A program made the position numbers and the translations under genes. Source: Actinomycetes bacterium (GTDB lineage Bacteria; Actinomycetota; Actinomycetes; Propionibacteriales; Propionibacteriaceae). From it: a stretch of 6,620 nucleotides of DNA. The stretch spans positions 1 to 6,620 of the forward strand of contig JAKOQD010000157.1 in NCBI GenBank assembly GCA_029778515.1. Direction: 5' to 3'. Shown here in pieces: positions 5,336-6,620 of this stretch. Under the pieces are notes generated by a model. It worked only from the letters and a program-made list of their open reading frames with translations. It was not told the origin of the DNA and searched no databases. Position 1 is the stretch's first letter. Each line of letters starts with the position of its first letter.

Positions 5336-6447
5336 TGAGCACGTTGAATCCGTCCGCAGGGCCGCTAGGGGCTCGACCAACCGGCGGCACCGGACCCCTG
5401 CTGGGCGGCGACACACTCACCTCCGGACGGCTGCCCAAGGCGACCACCTGGGTCGCGCTGGTGGCCAGTGCGATCGTGGGCTTCGCGATCTCGGTCCTGG
5501 CCACCGGCGCGGCCAACGCCGGACTCACCGTGCTGTTCGGCTACGTGCTCTTCCTGCTGATCATGGAAGTCGCCAGCCGAGTGGTGGAGGGGCCGCGACA
5601 AGCGTCCGATCGTAGAGCCGGCAACCTGATCATCGGCGCGTTCCTGCTGGCGCTGCTGCCGCTGGGATCGGTCACCTGGGAGGCCGTCAGCAACGGCATG
5701 GCCCGCTTCGACCCGTCCTTCTTCACCAACTCCATGCGCAACGTGGTCGGCGAGGGCGGCGGTGGCGTCCATGCCATCTACGGCACCCTCTACGTCACTG
5801 GCATGGCCAGCCTGATCTCCGTCCCAATCGGCCTGCTGACCGCGATCTACCTCGCCGAGTACGGCGCGGGCAATCGGCTGGCCAAGCTGATCACCTTCTT
5901 CGTGGACGTGATGACCGGCGTCCCGTCCATCGTCGCCGGCCTGTTCGCGTACTCGCTGATGGCCCTGCTGGTCGGGCCGGGGGCAGTGTTCGGCTTCTCC
6001 GGCAGCGTGGCGCTTTCGGTGCTGATGATCCCGGTCGTGGTCCGCTCGTGCGAGGAACTGCTGCGGTTGGTGCCGAACGAGTTGCGCGAGGCCGCGTACG
6101 CGCTCGGGGTGCCCAAGTGGGTGACCATCGTGCGGATCGTGATCCCCACCGCGATCTCGGGCCTGGTCTCAGGGGTGATCCTTGCGATCGCCCGGGTGAT
6201 CGGCGAGACCGCGCCGCTGATGATCGCTGCCGGATTCACGGCCTCGCTGAACAACAACCTATTCGCCAACCCGATGATGACCCTGCCGGTGTTCGTCTAC
6301 GACGCGTACGCGCACCCCGGCGTGGAGCCCGCACCCTACCTGGAACGGGCCTGGACGGGTGCCCTCACCCTGATCCTGATCGTGATGCTGCTCAACCTGA
6401 TCGGCCGGCTGATCGCCGCCCGCTTCGCCCCGAAGACCGGACGCTGA
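5335..6447 (+). CDS. pstA: Phosphate ABC transporter permease PstA, with N-terminal membrane extension
   Basis: PstA is the second phosphate-importer permease. The ATG overlaps the pstC stop by one base (TGATG) and has GGAG seven bases upstream (5324-5327), giving 370 residues and indicating coupled translation. The core permease lies at residues 97-362, with hydrophobic segments near 97-118, 150-176, 186-212, 220-240, 274-300 and 340-362. Its EAA loop, LREAAYALGVPKW (250-262; E252-A-A, G258, IP at 270-271), docks on PstB. VIGETAPLM (288-296) is a further family motif. Before the core there is a Gly/Pro-rich tail (about 1-33) and two extra hydrophobic segments (about 38-58 and 62-82), followed by a charged linker with VEGPRQASDRRAG. 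E. coli PstA, at roughly 300 residues, lacks these, but similar extensions occur in actinobacterial PstA. The role of the extension is unknown. Confidence 0.95.
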   Translation: MSTLNPSAGPLGARPTGGTGPLLGGDTLTSGRLPKATTWVALVASAIVGFAISVLATGAANAGLTVLFGYVLFLLIMEVASRVVEGPRQASDRRAGNLIIGAFLLALLPLGSVTWEAVSNGMARFDPSFFTNSMRNVVGEGGGGVHAIYGTLYVTGMASLISVPIGLLTAIYLAEYGAGNRLAKLITFFVDVMTGVPSIVAGLFAYSLMALLVGPGAVFGFSGSVALSVLMIPVVVRSCEELLRLVPNELREAAYALGVPKWVTIVRIVIPTAISGLVSGVILAIARVIGETAPLMIAAGFTASLNNNLFANPMMTLPVFVYDAYAHPGVEPAPYLERAWTGALTLILIVMLLNLIGRLIAARFAPKTGR

Positions 6448-6459
6448 GAGAGAACCTGA

Positions 6460-6620
6460 ATGTCCAAGCGGATTGAAGTCACCGACCTGAACGTGTACTA
6501 CGGCTCCTTCCGGGCCGTCGAGGACGTGACCATGACCATCGAACCGCGGACGGTGACCGCGTTCATCGGCCCGTCCGGCTGTGGCAAGTCGACCTTTCTG
6601 CGGACGCTGAACCGCATGCA
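6460..6620 (+). CDS. pstB: Phosphate ABC transporter ATP-binding protein PstB, 5' part only
   Basis: The first 53 codons are present and the window ends inside the gene. The product begins [20 protein letters not shown], as in PstB, where the YYG..RAV region is the A-loop with an aromatic residue that stacks on adenine. The Walker A motif GPSGCGKST is at residues 37-45, followed by FLRTLNRM, the usual PstB sequence. PstB hydrolyses ATP on the cytoplasmic face to drive phosphate import. The ATG lies 12 bases after the pstA stop, with only a weak purine-rich GAGAGA as ribosome-binding site. Walker B, signature and switch motifs lie outside the window. Order and spacing make this the fourth gene of the pstSCAB operon; whether phoU follows cannot be seen. 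Confidence 0.95.
   Translation, partial: MSKRIEVTDLNVYYGSFRAVEDVTMTIEPRTVTAFIGPSGCGKSTFLRTLNRM

Overview
The window is a GC-rich chromosomal segment from what is most likely an actinobacterium. The codons are strongly G/C-ending. There is a GTG-started lipoprotein, a MutT1-type Nudix/histidine-phosphatase fusion of the mycobacterial kind, an actinobacterial-style PstA with an N-terminal membrane extension, and a Streptomyces-like PHO box made of 11-nt direct repeats. I cannot name the genus. All genes look chromosomal and intact, apart from the two cut by the window edges. I see no mobile element, CRISPR array, tRNA or rRNA.

Layout. Bases 1-1018 (+) hold the C-terminal half of polyphosphate kinase 1 (ppk). 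Three bases later, 1022-1915 (+), comes a two-domain Nudix plus histidine-phosphatase protein (MutT1-like), probably co-transcribed with ppk. A complete LacI/GalR-family repressor gene lies on the opposite strand (1944-2978), convergent with mutT1 and divergent from pstS. The 198-bp divergent intergenic region (2979-3176) carries a candidate repressor operator over a possible leaderless lacI promoter, a second dyad, and a well-spaced PHO box upstream of a -10-like element. The high-affinity phosphate ABC transporter operon follows: pstS (3177-4256), a strong GC-only intercistronic hairpin (4268-4300), pstC (4352-5335), pstA (5335-6447, one-base overlap) and the first 53 codons of pstB (6460-end).

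How it fits together. The genes form a phosphate-economy cluster. PstSCAB imports orthophosphate under probable PhoP control. PPK1 stores phosphate as polyphosphate or regenerates ATP from it. The Nudix/phosphatase protein cleans oxidised nucleotides or (di)nucleotide polyphosphates. From memory, the ppk / mutT-like / pstSCAB order also occurs in Streptomyces coelicolor. The unusual element is the LacI-type, presumably sugar-responsive, regulator lodged between mutT1 and pstS. It suggests a possible link between carbon source and phosphate uptake. I found no wholly new system; the most testable points are the regulatory architecture of 2979-3176 and the pstS-pstC hairpin.
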